From NCBI GenBank assembly GCA_905372265.1, contig CAJPOL010000005.1, positions 1 through 35,941 on the forward strand: a DNA stretch of 35,941 bases, written 5' to 3'. Positions 14,629 through 24,008 of the stretch are shown in pieces; the stretch's first letter is position 1, and each line of letters begins with the position of its first letter. This DNA comes from an uncultured Treponema sp. (GTDB lineage Bacteria > Spirochaetota > Spirochaetia > Treponematales > Treponemataceae). The notes beneath the pieces are model-generated. The model was given only the letters and a program-made list of their open reading frames with translations. It did no database searches and was not told where the DNA came from. Both the position numbers and the translations under genes were made by a program.

Positions 14629-16656
14629 ATGAAACGGCTTTTTATTGTTACGATCTTCATTCTTGCAAGCTCATTGAGCGCACGGGATTTCTTTCTTGCC
14701 GGTACGCAAACCGGCTTATACAAACTCACTGCCGTTTCCGTAAAAAAAGTATGGTATGGGGTACAAGTACGGAAAATTATCAAAAGCGGAAAAAAGTGGT
14801 TCTTTTTAACGGATAACGGAATCGCCTGTTCTGAAAATGCCGAGCTGTTTGAGTATATCAATACGGGGCTGCCGGTAAAAGTGTTAAAAACCATCGATGA
14901 GACGGAAAAATCGTTTATTAGAAAAACACAGATGCTGAAAGATTTGGAAAAGCATCCCGATCATACGGATACGCTCGTTACCGCAACCAACAGCGCCGTT
15001 TTTTTAAGCACGGACGGCGGTAATCAATGGATAAACCTCGGCTGTCATTCCTCTGTTAATGGGCTAAAAGCCGTTTGCGTGCTGGACTTGCCTGATAGTA
15101 CGGGAACACCGCAGTTGACTGTTTTTGCTTCCCATGCGATTCACGGCGTTGCATGGAAGCAGCCGTATGCTTCAAACAAATGGTACAGCATTACGGAAGG
15201 CTTACTTCCCGGCCCCGAAAGCGATGAGGAAATCGCCGATATTATCGTGCATAAAGGACAGGGCAAACAAACAGTCTATGCAGCCCAAACGTTCACGGCT
15301 CAGCTGTACAGCCTCGATTGGGAAGCAAAACGGTTCACTGTTTTTGCGAACAGACCGGCCGGTCTCAATGAGGCGCACTGTATTGACGGTCTTACCCCTA
15401 CGGAATCTACTCTCATCGGATGTAAAAACGGTGAGTTATTTGAAGCGCCGCTCATGCTCCCTTTTTATCATTCAGGACGGCTTAAAGCCATAGAACTCAG
15501 TTTAAAGCGTATTTCGGAACGCCCGCTTTCGGCATGGATACCGGAACACATTGCGCATCTTGGACAAGATATCAATCTTTCCGAATTATGGCTCCTTGAT
15601 GAAGGGAAAAAAGACCTGCATACCGGGTATCTCCGGCAGGCAGGCGGCCGAAAAGGGGTTTATCTTCCGGCTTATCAAGCAAAAACCGAAGCCGGTTTAC
15701 AACGATACTTTGACTTACTCAAGAACAACAAGCTTGATACCTTAGTGATAGACATGAAAGACGATTACGGCTTTGTCCGCTACGATTCCCGTGAAGAATC
15801 TATCAAAGCGGTCGGCGCTGTGCGTCCCTTTATCAAACTGGAAGATTTCACTGCACAAGCAAAGCAGCACGGGGTATATCTGGTTGCCCGTATTGTCGTC
15901 TTTAAGGATAAGCAGCTCTACCGCTATCAGCGGTACCGTTACGCTGTAAAAAATAAAACAGGAGAACCGTGGCAAGGCTATCATATCGATAAAAATGAGC
16001 AACAGCCGATTGAAGAATATTGGGTCGATCCGTATAACGAACGGGTATGGGAATATAATACCGCTATTGCGGAGGAACTGATACGGCGAGGCTTTGATGA
16101 AATTCAATTTGATTATATCCGTTTCCCTACTGATGGGGATAATCTGCACGAAGCACGCTACCCCGCGCAGGAGCACGGGATGGATAAAGAAAGCGCGCTC
16201 ATGTCGTTTTTAGCCCACGCACGAAAAAAAATACAAGCGCCGATTTCAATTGATATTTACGGAGCAAACGGCTGGTACCGTACAGGGGCGCGTACCGGTC
16301 AAGAAGTTGAAGTATTGGCCGATTACGTTGATGTCATTTGCCCCATGTTCTACCCGAGCCATTTCAGACAAAGTTTCCTTGCGCAGGAACCTGAAAAAGA
16401 ACGCCCCTACCGCATCTATCAGCAAGGAAGTTACCGGAATAAGTTCATTGCGCGCAATCGGGCCGTTATCCGTCCGTGGACACAGGCGTTTTATCTTCCC
16501 GTCTCATACGACAAAAAATTTTACGATGCAGATTATGTCCAGCGGCAGATTATCGGCATACAAGATTCAATCGATGAAGGCTACGCCTATTGGAATAATT
16601 CGGGACGCTATACGGATATCCGTCCCGACGGATTACCCCTGCCGGCTGAACAGTAA
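14629..16656 (+). CDS. Secreted propeller-like protein with C-terminal DUF4015 glycoside-hydrolase-like domain
   Basis: The 675-residue protein has a signal peptide (MKRLFIVTIFILASSLSA, cleavage probably before Arg19). Residues about 20-290 contain short beta-rich repeats ending in motifs such as VFLSTDGGNQW, typical of BNR/propeller repeats. From about 340 the sequence follows DUF4015, a TIM-barrel family related to glycoside hydrolases: KGVYLPAYQAKT, DTLVIDMKDDYG, EYWVDPYNERVWEYN, FDEIQFDYIRFPTDG and ISIDIYGANGW, with Asp and Glu at strand ends as possible catalytic residues. The substrate is unknown; cell-wall or surface glycan is a guess. A TTG at 14611 would extend the frame, but the ATG at 14629 starts the signal peptide. 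It converges on the CobW gene, 33 nt away. Confidence 0.82.
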   Translation: MKRLFIVTIFILASSLSARDFFLAGTQTGLYKLTAVSVKKVWYGVQVRKIIKSGKKWFFLTDNGIACSENAELFEYINTGLPVKVLKTIDETEKSFIRKTQMLKDLEKHPDHTDTLVTATNSAVFLSTDGGNQWINLGCHSSVNGLKAVCVLDLPDSTGTPQLTVFASHAIHGVAWKQPYASNKWYSITEGLLPGPESDEEIADIIVHKGQGKQTVYAAQTFTAQLYSLDWEAKRFTVFANRPAGLNEAHCIDGLTPTESTLIGCKNGELFEAPLMLPFYHSGRLKAIELSLKRISERPLSAWIPEHIAHLGQDINLSELWLLDEGKKDLHTGYLRQAGGRKGVYLPAYQAKTEAGLQRYFDLLKNNKLDTLVIDMKDDYGFVRYDSREESIKAVGAVRPFIKLEDFTAQAKQHGVYLVARIVVFKDKQLYRYQRYRYAVKNKTGEPWQGYHIDKNEQQPIEEYWVDPYNERVWEYNTAIAEELIRRGFDEIQFDYIRFPTDGDNLHEARYPAQEHGMDKESALMSFLAHARKKIQAPISIDIYGANGWYRTGARTGQEVEVLADYVDVICPMFYPSHFRQSFLAQEPEKERPYRIYQQGSYRNKFIARNRAVIRPWTQAFYLPVSYDKKFYDADYVQRQIIGIQDSIDEGYAYWNNSGRYTDIRPDGLPLPAEQ

Positions 16657-16689
16657 GGATGCCCTTCGCGAGTGCTGATAAACCGGCGC

Positions 16690-17901
16690 CTAATCAAGAA
16701 GCGCATCAAGATCGGCGCATATCGTCTTTTTATCCAATTTCTGTCCGATGATGCAGAGCTTTATCATACGGTCGCCGGCAGTCTCATCCCATTGTTCTTT
16801 TGCGCCCGGATCCTGAGCGAATATCTCTTCTTGTTCACGCTTAGACAGCGATGCAAGCCATCTGCCCGAAGCGCCGGCCTGAATCTGCCGCCCCGAAGTT
16901 TCAAACACGTATGCAGTCTCCGGCTCGTCGCTAAACCATATCACTCCCTTTGAGCGGATGATATTACGCGGCCACACTCCGGCATATTCTTCCAGTTTCA
17001 TTCTATTAAAAGGCCGGCGGCGGTAGTATACGAAAGAACCGATACCGTACTCATCTTCATCAGCGCCCTCATGTTTATGTTCGTGATGGTGATGACAGCA
17101 GTGCCCGTGTTCCCCATGATGATGTCCATCATGGCTGCAAGAAGCGTCTTCTTGACAATCGCACGATTCATGTTCGTCCGCATCCCCGTGTTCTTCCTCC
17201 GCACGTTTTTCCAATTCCGCTATCCAACCGGCGCTCTCAAAAACAGCCTCAAAATCAAAGCGGCCTGTCGCCAGCAAATCTTCGATCGGGACTTGCCCGC
17301 GCGATGTTTCTATCACCTTTACATGAGGCTGCAGCTTCTTGACTACTGCGCGGACTTTGTTCATCTGATCTTCCGTGACCAAATCTTTTTTATTTATCAC
17401 CAGCGTTGAACAAAATTCAATCTGCTGTACCAAAAGCGACTCGATGTCCTGCTCAGCCATATCTTTTTTCAATAACTGAGCACCTTCGGAAAACTCATCC
17501 GTCAGCCGTTTGGCATCGACTACGCTTACAACGTTATCCAAATACCCGTTATCAATCGCTTCGATCGACTGCGCAATAGGCATCGGCTCGCACACTCCGC
17601 TCGCTTCAATCAAAATATAATCATATTTACCTGTCGCGATCAGATTCTCAATCTGCATTACAAGATCGGTCTTGAGTGTGCAGCAAATGCAGCCGTTTGT
17701 CAGCGGTACCAAACTGCTTTTATCCGTAATCTTTGCATCTTTTTCAATCAGATCGGCGTCCACATTAATTTCGCCGATATCATTCACGATCACGGCAACT
17801 TTGTACCCTTTCTGATTAGCTAAAATCATATTCATAAGGGTCGTCTTACCCGCACCCAAATAACCGCACAACAGCGTAATCGGAACTAATGTTTTATCCA
17901 T
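16690..17901 (-). CDS. CobW/G3E-family metallochaperone GTPase with His-rich loop
   Basis: The 403-residue protein has the G3E GTPase features: Walker A GYLGAGKTT (13-21), the metal-binding CICC (71-74), ILIEASGVCEP, the guanine-specificity motif NKKD (170-173), and a C-terminal CobW_C domain (about 288-400). Between residues 238 and 277 lies a metal-binding insert with about 14 His and 5 Cys. This combination fits a zinc chaperone of the YeiR/ZNG1 type; nickel or cobalt are alternatives. There is no cobalamin or hydrogenase gene nearby to point to a client. The RBS GAGGGAG precedes the ATG by 9 nt. I looked for a Zur-type palindrome in 17902-18116 and did not see one. Confidence 0.9.
   Translation of the reverse strand: MDKTLVPITLLCGYLGAGKTTLMNMILANQKGYKVAVIVNDIGEINVDADLIEKDAKITDKSSLVPLTNGCICCTLKTDLVMQIENLIATGKYDYILIEASGVCEPMPIAQSIEAIDNGYLDNVVSVVDAKRLTDEFSEGAQLLKKDMAEQDIESLLVQQIEFCSTLVINKKDLVTEDQMNKVRAVVKKLQPHVKVIETSRGQVPIEDLLATGRFDFEAVFESAGWIAELEKRAEEEHGDADEHESCDCQEDASCSHDGHHHGEHGHCCHHHHEHKHEGADEDEYGIGSFVYYRRRPFNRMKLEEYAGVWPRNIIRSKGVIWFSDEPETAYVFETSGRQIQAGASGRWLASLSKREQEEIFAQDPGAKEQWDETAGDRMIKLCIIGQKLDKKTICADLDALLD
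17071..17190 (-). repeat. His/Cys-rich coding segment of the G3E GTPase
   Basis: This stretch encodes residues 238-277 of the GTPase, with clusters such as HDGHHHGEHGHCCHHHHEH. It is low-complexity and probably a metal-loading loop. Confidence 0.8.
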
Positions 17902-18116
17902 ACTATATTCTCCCTCTTAAAAGGTATCTCCAAAATTAAAACTTTTAGACATACCCCGCAGTAAGCAGTTCTTAATATAATAAAAAACGGTATAAAATGG
18001 AAGTTGCCCTGGGGTGATGTAATGCGCTGTATTGAAATAAATAGTGAAATGCAGTATGCTTTTTCCCTGTATTTACGGTGATTGTAAATTGATGATTTGA
18101 AACGGTGGGGTTCAAC

Positions 18117-20027
18117 ATGGCAAAAAATACGGATGTCAGCGGTACTATACAAGAAAAAGTCAGATTCCCGATAAGCATAAAACTTGTTGCCATTATTTCC
18201 ATACTTATTGTGCTGGCGCTCGGTATTATCACAGGATTGGTTATTTGGTTCAGCAGTGAAGACGTTCAAATTACTGCCGAGCAAAACAACCGTACAGTTA
18301 ATGCGCAAACAGCAAGTGCCGTAGAAAATGAACTTGCTTCGGTACGCGCAAATGCTTTTTTATTGTTAGATATAATTAATGCAACCGAAATTTCCAGCGG
18401 TTTTGCGAAACGGGCAGCCGCTTTTTATTTTGAGCGTAATCCATTAATTGCGGCCGTCCTGGTTACAGACTCCCGGCATACTACGGGAGTAGATCATAAA
18501 TTTATCAACACAACGTTCTTTTTGTCAAATGAGCTGGATCCGTCATTCGTCGATATTTTTTTCCAGCAAGAAATAAAAACAGCGGAGCAGGCGCAGCGTG
18601 GCGTTATGAGAATTTTGAATGCTTCACCCCTATTCAATCAGCCGATGCTCGTTCTGTTTTATCCCTATAAAGAGAAAGGCTTGGAGCAGGTCTTAGCGGT
18701 GTTCTTTTCTGCAGAAAAGCTTTTTGACGGGCTCGGCCAAGGGCAGCTGCAAACAACGTACTTTGTTAATGATACCGGCGATGTCTTAATCCATCCCGAT
18801 TTTGAGTATGTGCGCTTAGGTACGAATATCGCTTCTTTTCCTTTGTTCACCGAGATGCGTAAAAATGGAGACCTCAACCGGCAGCTGCTTTTTCAAGATG
18901 AATCGGGAAAAAGGTATTTCGGAGCATATACCCGCTTAGCATTAGGGGATTCAGCCGTATTAACGGTTGTCGAAGCGGAACAGGTACTGGAACCGGTTAC
19001 GGACATGGCGCATAAGAATATTTATTTAAGCATCGCCGTTCTTGGATTTTCGATACTGTTCGTATGGTTCTTTTCAAAAGCGATCAGCGCTCCGGTTAAA
19101 TTACTGACAGCGGCTGCCCACCAGATCGAGATCGGGCAGTATGAACTTAATTTAAAACCGAAAACGCATGATGAAATCGGGCTTTTAACGTCAAGCTTTG
19201 TTCAGATGGGAAAAGGCCTCGCGGAACGCGAACGCCTGAAAGACTCTTTCGGACGGTTTATCAATAAAGAAATTGCCGAACTTGCAATGAAAGGCAGCCT
19301 TGCGCTCGGCGGCGAAACCAAAAATACGACTATTTTCTTTTCGGATATCCGTTCGTTTACTGCAATTTCGGAAAAATTGGAACCGTCCGAAGTTGTTGAG
19401 TTTTTAAATGAATATATGACGCAGATGGTCGAATGCGTTAATGATACGCACGGTGTGGTAGACAAATTTATCGGCGATGCAATCATGGCGGTTTGGGGAG
19501 CGCCGACCAGCTCAGGAACGCCTCAGCAGGATGCACTGAACTGTATACGGGCTGCGCTCCGTATGCGCGCCGCGCTGATTATTTTCAACCGCGGGCGGGG
19601 CGGCGATAAGAAACCGATTATCCGTATCGGATGCGGCATCAATTCCGGGCCGGTGGTTGCAGGACAAATCGGTTCTCAGAAACGTATGGAATACACGGTT
19701 ATCGGCGATGCGGTGAACCTTGCCTCCCGTACCGAAGCTCTTAACAAGCCGATGGGTACGGATATTCTTATCACGGAATATACCTATGATTTGGTTAAAG
19801 AGTATGTTTTTGTCGAAGAAATGCCGTCCGTTACCGTAAAAGGTAAAGAAAAACCGCTCCGCATGTTTGCGGTCGTCAATATGCCGAATGAACATGATAT
19901 ACCCGGTGCGGGCGAAAAAGGGCCGCGCTCTCTTGCTGAAGTAAGAAAAGTACTGGGTATTCCTACCCCCGATTTTGCAAAGGTTGACTTAAATGAAGAT
20001 GAGAAAAAATATAAAATCCAGTCCTAA
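18117..20027 (+). CDS. Membrane class III adenylate cyclase with extracytoplasmic sensor region and HAMP
   Basis: The 636-residue protein has one membrane segment near 22-45, an extracytoplasmic region of about 250 residues (Cache-like by position and pattern), a second segment near 300-320, a HAMP linker (about 320-372) and a class III nucleotide cyclase domain (about 385-600). Catalytic features look intact: metal Asp in FFSDIRSFT and DKFIGDAIMAVWG, and the adenine-pocket and transition-state segment TVIGDAVNLASRTE, where Asp favours ATP. It should make cAMP in response to a periplasmic signal. The ATG at 18117 is preferred to a GTG at 18105. The last 35 nt overlap the FecR gene. I recall T. 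pallidum TP0485, TP0484 and TP0483 as the equivalent trio. Confidence 0.92.
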   Translation: MAKNTDVSGTIQEKVRFPISIKLVAIISILIVLALGIITGLVIWFSSEDVQITAEQNNRTVNAQTASAVENELASVRANAFLLLDIINATEISSGFAKRAAAFYFERNPLIAAVLVTDSRHTTGVDHKFINTTFFLSNELDPSFVDIFFQQEIKTAEQAQRGVMRILNASPLFNQPMLVLFYPYKEKGLEQVLAVFFSAEKLFDGLGQGQLQTTYFVNDTGDVLIHPDFEYVRLGTNIASFPLFTEMRKNGDLNRQLLFQDESGKRYFGAYTRLALGDSAVLTVVEAEQVLEPVTDMAHKNIYLSIAVLGFSILFVWFFSKAISAPVKLLTAAAHQIEIGQYELNLKPKTHDEIGLLTSSFVQMGKGLAERERLKDSFGRFINKEIAELAMKGSLALGGETKNTTIFFSDIRSFTAISEKLEPSEVVEFLNEYMTQMVECVNDTHGVVDKFIGDAIMAVWGAPTSSGTPQQDALNCIRAALRMRAALIIFNRGRGGDKKPIIRIGCGINSGPVVAGQIGSQKRMEYTVIGDAVNLASRTEALNKPMGTDILITEYTYDLVKEYVFVEEMPSVTVKGKEKPLRMFAVVNMPNEHDIPGAGEKGPRSLAEVRKVLGIPTPDFAKVDLNEDEKKYKIQS

Positions 20028-22770
20028 CAATACCGACCGGCGCACGGATATTCTCGTCATATGTCTTTGTCTTTTTATTATCTGTCTGTCTCTTTTCCTA
20101 TTTATAACGAATTTAAACAGGACGCTGATGAGGACTGACGGCCAAAAACCCGTAGCAACCATCAGGTTTAAATATAAGTCGGTACAGCGGAAGTTCCTTG
20201 ATCGCGCAGTCTGGGATCGCCCGCCGCAGGATGCTCCGGTATATAACGGAGACATAATACGTACTTCTCCCGATGCTGAAGCGACCTTGTATTTTATCGA
20301 TCGGAATATCGTCGACCTCGGCTCAAATACGATGATACAGGTATTTGTGAATATCGATGGAGAAGCTGCTGTTACCGTTGAACAAGGAAATCTCGCGGTA
20401 ACGACAACCGATACTTCTGCAATGACGATCAATTCCGCAGGTTCAACGGTTGCCGTGTCAAGTAATTCGGCGGTAAGAGTCGATAAAAGCGGCGAGGAAC
20501 AGCCGGCCTTTATCGTTGAAAAAGGAGAGGCCGCCGTTACGCAGGAAGCGCAAGAGGGAAATGCACAGGTTTTAACCGAAGGAGCCGTGTTACAGACAGG
20601 AGAACAGCGGCCGTTGGTAATGATTACCCCAGCACCTCTTGTCAAATTGCTTGATCAAAGCGGGGACGGACTTTCCGTTTTATTTAAGTGGCAGAACACT
20701 TTACCTGCCGGAGAAGCGTTGATCCTTGAGACATCTCCGTTTGCAGCGTTTTCAGGTAATAGCGAAAAATTTACGGTAACGGATATGACAGAGTATACGA
20801 TTACAAAAAAGCGCAGCTCTTTTTACTGGCGTCTCTATCCGGCTGCTGCAGGGTCTGCCGATTATACCGCGTTGTCCGGGAAAGTACAGATTACAGCGGC
20901 CACTGTTCCGCAGCTGCTGGAACCGGCGCTGGAGGAACAGTTTATCTATGCCGATGTTACACCGGCAATACGATTCTTATGGGAGGGAAATCAGCTCGCC
21001 GCTTCATACTTATTGGAAATCGGCGATGATCCTGAATTTACAACCCCTCAATTCAGTAAATTTACAAATACAGAGTCCCTTACACTTTCCGAATTCGGCG
21101 AAGGAACATGGTACTGGCGCGTTACGCCCCGTTATCTGATTGCTACGGAAACCGCTCCGCAGTCTTCTCCGGTATCGTTTTTTCATATTGAAAAAAAAGA
21201 GGCGATAACCGATGCTCCTGAGGTCTTTTTACCGAACGCCTTGGCCGAAACAACGGAAGGGAAGGACTTAACATTTGCATGGAAAACCGTATCCGAGGCA
21301 AAACGTTATCATGTGAAAGTAGCAAAAGACTCGCAGATGTCCGAGGTAATTATCGACACGGAGGTATCCGATAATTATTACAAACTTGGTAATGCGGCAG
21401 AGCTGCTTCCGAATGGTGAATATTATTGGACAGTTGCAGCGGTTTCGGCACGCGGCGTAGAATTACCCGCATCGGCGCCGGCGCAGTTTAAGACGATAAA
21501 TAGCGATACGATATTGCGCAGTGTTTTCCCGCCTAATGATTATACGATTGCCGATACGCTCTGTCCCGATACGCGTTTTACATGGAAAACAAATCTTGAC
21601 GGCGAAAAACGCTTTCAGGTTTCCGATACTCAAGATTTTTCCCGGATTATCGTTGATTTAAAGGTCTCGGGAACCAGTATTAATGGTATTACGCTTCCGA
21701 TCGGCGACTGGCACTGGCGGGTTATCATGCAGCACGAAACGGAGCTTGTAAAAACAGAAACCAAGCATGTGATAATTGCTCCGCCGCTTGACAGACCGCG
21801 CTTACTTGATAACAGCTCGAGCGTAGTTGTGTTGCCGGAAGGAGACAATACGTTTGCATGGACACCGGTTGCCGGCGCAGATTATTATCAGGTGCGCATT
21901 ATTCCAGTCGGGACAGGCGCTTTGCCTTTCTATGAAAACTTGTTTGTTACCGGTACGCAGATTACGCTGCCGATGCAGCATACTCACGAAGGAAATTACC
22001 GTATCAGCATACAAGGATTTGCCACCGCATCGATTACATCCTCTCGACGGTACAGTCTGACGACTGATCACGATTTTACATTGCGGCAATTAAAGCCGGT
22101 TGAATTATTGTATCCTCAAAACGAACAGCGCATCAACGGTCTTGACGCTGCATTACGGCCATTCAAGTTTCAATGGGGGTCAAAAGACGTTCCGGAGCGA
22201 TCGCGTATCGTTGTGCGGAAAGCAGGCGTATCAAAGCCCGTATTCGAACTGCAAAATCCCAGCCTCAATGTGCAGGCACCTGCGTTTGAGGATGGAGACT
22301 ATACATGGGAAATCATCGCTTCGGTACAAGGAGGATTTGATATTTCCTCGCGGAAGCGATTCTCTTTTAAGGTTCTTCCGATACCGCCGTTTCCGCCGGT
22401 TTCATTCACAATGCCTGCGGAAAATGAAGTGTTAAATACATCTTTTTTCAAAGAACATCGGGAGATTGCATTTGCATGGAATCCTATCAAAGATGCAACT
22501 CATTACCGGTTCTCATTATACGATGCAAATAAACAGCTTGTTTTTAAAACCGATATTGCCGCAAAAGATTTTGAGAAAGACGGATTTACATTTACGGATA
22601 TAGCCCGGCTGTCGCGCGGATCATTTTATGTAGAGGTACAGGCTCAATGGCGATTAAATAAAGGAAAGGTATTCCAGAACGGAAAGGTATCGCGCTTGCA
22701 TTTTGAGATCGATATACCTCAGAAAAGAACGGTAACTACTCATGAGACGGGAATTTTATATGGCAACTAA
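19993..22770 (+). CDS. FecR-domain protein with tandem Ig/FN3-like repeats, membrane-anchored
   Basis: The 925-residue protein has one N-terminal membrane segment (about 22-42, ILVICLCLFIICLSLFLFI) and the rest should face the periplasm. Residues about 55-190 match a FecR domain (NGDIIRTSPDAEATLYFIDRN, then VEQGNLAVTT). After that come about seven beta-sandwich units of roughly 95-108 residues, each ending in a similar strand: FYWRLYP, GTWYWRV, GEYYWTV, GDWHWRV, GNYRISI, GDYTWEI and GSFYVEV. FecR domains elsewhere relay outer-membrane signals to sigma factors, but no sigma gene is here. The start overlaps the cyclase gene by 35 nt and the end overlaps the barrel gene by 11 nt, so all three are probably cotranslated. 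An ATG at 19999 is an alternative start. Confidence 0.85.
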   Translation: MKMRKNIKSSPNNTDRRTDILVICLCLFIICLSLFLFITNLNRTLMRTDGQKPVATIRFKYKSVQRKFLDRAVWDRPPQDAPVYNGDIIRTSPDAEATLYFIDRNIVDLGSNTMIQVFVNIDGEAAVTVEQGNLAVTTTDTSAMTINSAGSTVAVSSNSAVRVDKSGEEQPAFIVEKGEAAVTQEAQEGNAQVLTEGAVLQTGEQRPLVMITPAPLVKLLDQSGDGLSVLFKWQNTLPAGEALILETSPFAAFSGNSEKFTVTDMTEYTITKKRSSFYWRLYPAAAGSADYTALSGKVQITAATVPQLLEPALEEQFIYADVTPAIRFLWEGNQLAASYLLEIGDDPEFTTPQFSKFTNTESLTLSEFGEGTWYWRVTPRYLIATETAPQSSPVSFFHIEKKEAITDAPEVFLPNALAETTEGKDLTFAWKTVSEAKRYHVKVAKDSQMSEVIIDTEVSDNYYKLGNAAELLPNGEYYWTVAAVSARGVELPASAPAQFKTINSDTILRSVFPPNDYTIADTLCPDTRFTWKTNLDGEKRFQVSDTQDFSRIIVDLKVSGTSINGITLPIGDWHWRVIMQHETELVKTETKHVIIAPPLDRPRLLDNSSSVVVLPEGDNTFAWTPVAGADYYQVRIIPVGTGALPFYENLFVTGTQITLPMQHTHEGNYRISIQGFATASITSSRRYSLTTDHDFTLRQLKPVELLYPQNEQRINGLDAALRPFKFQWGSKDVPERSRIVVRKAGVSKPVFELQNPSLNVQAPAFEDGDYTWEIIASVQGGFDISSRKRFSFKVLPIPPFPPVSFTMPAENEVLNTSFFKEHREIAFAWNPIKDATHYRFSLYDANKQLVFKTDIAAKDFEKDGFTFTDIARLSRGSFYVEVQAQWRLNKGKVFQNGKVSRLHFEIDIPQKRTVTTHETGILYGN

Positions 22771-23962
22771 GCATACGGCGATTGTTTTACTTTTTTTACT
22801 GATATGGTTTTCAGCATTTACCGAGGAAGCCTTTTTTACGGAAGACAGCGCTGATGCGGAAAGCAATAAGCAAAAAAATTATTTTATAAAAGAAACAGAA
22901 GATGGTGTTGAGCTTGTACAGCGGTTATCATGGGAAGCCTTAGAAGATATTGCCGGTTTTGAGGTTGAAATTGAACAACAAGATCAAAAAACAGAAAGCT
23001 GGCTTTCATTTGATAAACAATCCGTTCAGACAAACTATATTGATGTTTCTTTATCGCCCGGTAAGTACCGCTACCGAGTATGGGCTATTAACCTGCTGGA
23101 CCAGCGGGAAGATCCGAGCTCATACCGTACTTTTACTGTCAACACTGCTTATCAGCCGGAATTAACGAATATATCTCCGAAAGTTATTAACTTTGATGAA
23201 GTACAAGAGAATACGCTGACAGTAACCGGAAAAAACTTTCATAAAAATACCGTTTTTACACTCCGTAATACTTTTGGAACGTTTACCATAAGAGGTACGG
23301 TACTCAGTCTTGATGAGAGCGGCTCTCGAGCAGTAATATCCTTTGATTTCAATAAGATCGATATAGGGACTTATGTGCTTTCAGTTGTTGATCCAAGCGA
23401 TTTATTTGCCGAAAGTGATACTATTGTCTTCCGTTTTCAGAAGCCGCTTGATGTGTATTTATCCGGCGGTTACTATTTTACCGGATTTGCCGGCGATACC
23501 GTTTTTAAACCCTATTTCGGTAAAAGTTTCTCAGCAGCAGGCTTCGGCGCCCGTTTGACAGTTGTTCCGATAAAGCGGAAATACGGTAATTTCGGCTTTA
23601 ATCTTACAGGATCGGGCGTCTTTTTACGGAATCAAGATACCGATTACACATTAAAAGGGGATATGGCTTTCGGACAATTCAATGTTGCGTATTACCGGCC
23701 GATTATACCGCACCGATTGGTATTCGATGTTCATGCGGGATTCGGTATAGCAGCACTGATCAATACGCAGTTTATATATCCATCCGTCAAAAGCCCCCGT
23801 TTTTCATACTGGGGGCCGACAGTGAATATAGGTACTGCACTTTATGTATACTTGTATAAGAGACTCTACCTTGAATGCAACCTCGATCACATTATTCCAA
23901 TCAGAAAAGGTTTCCCGAAGTATATTGTCCAACCGCAGCTTGCGATTGGATGGGAATTTTAA
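22760..23962 (+). CDS. Predicted outer-membrane beta-barrel protein with N-terminal Ig/IPT-like domains
   Basis: The 400-residue protein begins with a signal peptide (hydrophobic segment about 8-19, cleavage near FTEE). Residues about 35-120 form an FN3-like unit (YIDVSLSPGKYRYRVWAI) and about 130-220 an IPT/TIG-like unit (ITPKVINF-like opening, LTVTGKNFHKNTVF). From about 230 the sequence alternates short hydrophobic/aromatic strands with Gly and ends in Phe (AIGWEF), as outer-membrane barrels do. An upstream in-frame ATG at 22742 is possible, but the ATG at 22760 starts the signal peptide directly. I recall the T. pallidum counterpart TP0483 as fibronectin-binding; that and orthology need checking. 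It is the last gene of the cyclase-FecR operon. Confidence 0.75.
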   Translation: MATKHTAIVLLFLLIWFSAFTEEAFFTEDSADAESNKQKNYFIKETEDGVELVQRLSWEALEDIAGFEVEIEQQDQKTESWLSFDKQSVQTNYIDVSLSPGKYRYRVWAINLLDQREDPSSYRTFTVNTAYQPELTNISPKVINFDEVQENTLTVTGKNFHKNTVFTLRNTFGTFTIRGTVLSLDESGSRAVISFDFNKIDIGTYVLSVVDPSDLFAESDTIVFRFQKPLDVYLSGGYYFTGFAGDTVFKPYFGKSFSAAGFGARLTVVPIKRKYGNFGFNLTGSGVFLRNQDTDYTLKGDMAFGQFNVAYYRPIIPHRLVFDVHAGFGIAALINTQFIYPSVKSPRFSYWGPTVNIGTALYVYLYKRLYLECNLDHIIPIRKGFPKYIVQPQLAIGWEF

Positions 23963-24008
23963 AAACTTGCACTAGAGCCTTGGAATTTCAGATACCCCGC
24001 TCAACGCC

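Noticed and set aside
17902..18116. Zur or other operator between the G3E GTPase and cyclase genes
   Set aside because: No convincing palindrome was found; the only promoter-like pairs matched consensus poorly.
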